Origin: Candidatus Kapaibacterium sp. | Lineage (GTDB): Bacteria; Bacteroidota; Ignavibacteria; Kapaibacteriales; UBA2268 | DNA: 6,570 nucleotides | Direction: 5' to 3' | NCBI GenBank assembly: GCA_027858275.1 | Contig: JAQIDA010000059.1 | Span: 1-6,570 of the forward strand | Shown: positions 6,307-6,570 of the stretch, in pieces | How the letters are laid out: every line of letters begins with the position of its first letter | Numbering within the stretch: the first letter of the stretch is position 1 | Translations under genes and position numbers: made by a program | Notes under the pieces: model-generated | Told to the model about the DNA's origin: nothing | The model's database searches: none | What the model saw: only the letters and a program-made list of their open reading frames with translations

Positions 6307-6570
6307 TTATTTAACTATTACAATATTCCTCGTTTCGGTCAGATTGCCTGATTCTATCGTCAGGTAATAAACACCCGGAACCAGAATTCCTGTATTATAA
6401 TTTATACTGTAATGCCCCGGTGCATGTAGTTGATTGGTGAAAATTCTTGCAGATTCAATACCTATAGAATTTGTAATCTTTAACGAATACATTCCCGGCT
6501 CGGGTATGGTATAATTTAGAGATGTTGAACCTGATGTCGGATTAGGAAAGGATCGCATAGAAAAATTGTT
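6307..6570 (-). CDS. C-terminal end of a secreted protein with a type IX secretion sorting domain, cut by the window edge
   Basis: The last 87 residues are visible. The frame is open to the right edge with no start needed inside the window; the ATG at 6558 is internal. The sequence has the signature of a type-A T9SS C-terminal sorting domain (Por secretion tail): an opening FPNPTSG motif, a G-x-Y-x-L-x-I strand (GMYSLKITNSIG), an L/APGHYSI strand, a VPGVYYLTI strand and a terminal basic-hydrophobic end (IVIVK). In the family this domain directs export across the outer membrane by the T9SS and is usually cleaved for release or anchoring. The functional part of the protein lies outside the window, so its activity is unknown. 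The stop is 24 bases before the start of the decayed REC gene, so the two may have been co-transcribed. Confidence 0.85.
   Translation of the reverse strand, partial: NNFSMRSFPNPTSGSTSLNYTIPEPGMYSLKITNSIGIESARIFTNQLHAPGHYSINYNTGILVPGVYYLTIESGNLTETRNIVIVK

Noticed and set aside
1..6570. CRISPR array, tRNA, rRNA or riboswitch
   Set aside because: No regularly spaced repeats apart from the PAS-linker repeats, no cloverleaf-like segment and no recognisable riboswitch core were seen; the non-coding DNA is too short to hide an rRNA.

Overview
The window is AT-rich. Every gene in it reads on the minus strand, so the transcriptional order runs from high to low coordinates. At the right edge is the end of a secreted protein with a type IX secretion (T9SS) C-terminal sorting domain, a feature confined to the Bacteroidota/Ignavibacteriota/FCB group. 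The long multi-PAS hybrid kinase, the AAGGA-type ribosome binding sites and the base composition fit that placement. The exact taxon cannot be read from the sequence.

Layout, in transcription order: (1) 6570-6307, 3' end of a T9SS-exported protein; (2) 6294-5380, a decayed signalling gene, consisting of a receiver (REC) domain, a charged linker, part of a PAS domain and the tail of a second REC domain, scattered over different frames with no histidine kinase core between the last two; (3) 5379-5151, an AT-rich intergenic stretch with an 18-bp near-palindrome and a small hairpin, the probable regulatory region of the next gene; (4) 5150-117, an intact giant hybrid histidine kinase: PocR sensor, six PAS domains, HisKA, HATPase, REC, REC, HPt; (5) 118-1, the apparent end of an insertion sequence with the first 18 codons of a probable IS256-family transposase, running off the left edge.

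The kinase looks like a complete soluble His-Asp-His-Asp type phosphorelay in one chain. Every catalytic residue I checked is present and there is no membrane segment, so it probably senses a cytoplasmic small molecule through PocR plus PAS inputs. No DNA-binding output domain is present here; the phosphate should pass from the HPt domain to a regulator encoded elsewhere. The decayed gene upstream looks like the remains of another hybrid sensor or regulator.

The most informative observations are the two signs of genome decay around the kinase. The insertion sequence seems to have entered the last codons of the kinase gene and to supply two bases of its stop codon. The upstream REC/PAS/REC gene carries about four frame disruptions and a missing kinase core while retaining a good ribosome binding site. 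I see no tRNA, rRNA or CRISPR array, and nothing I would call a wholly new system.
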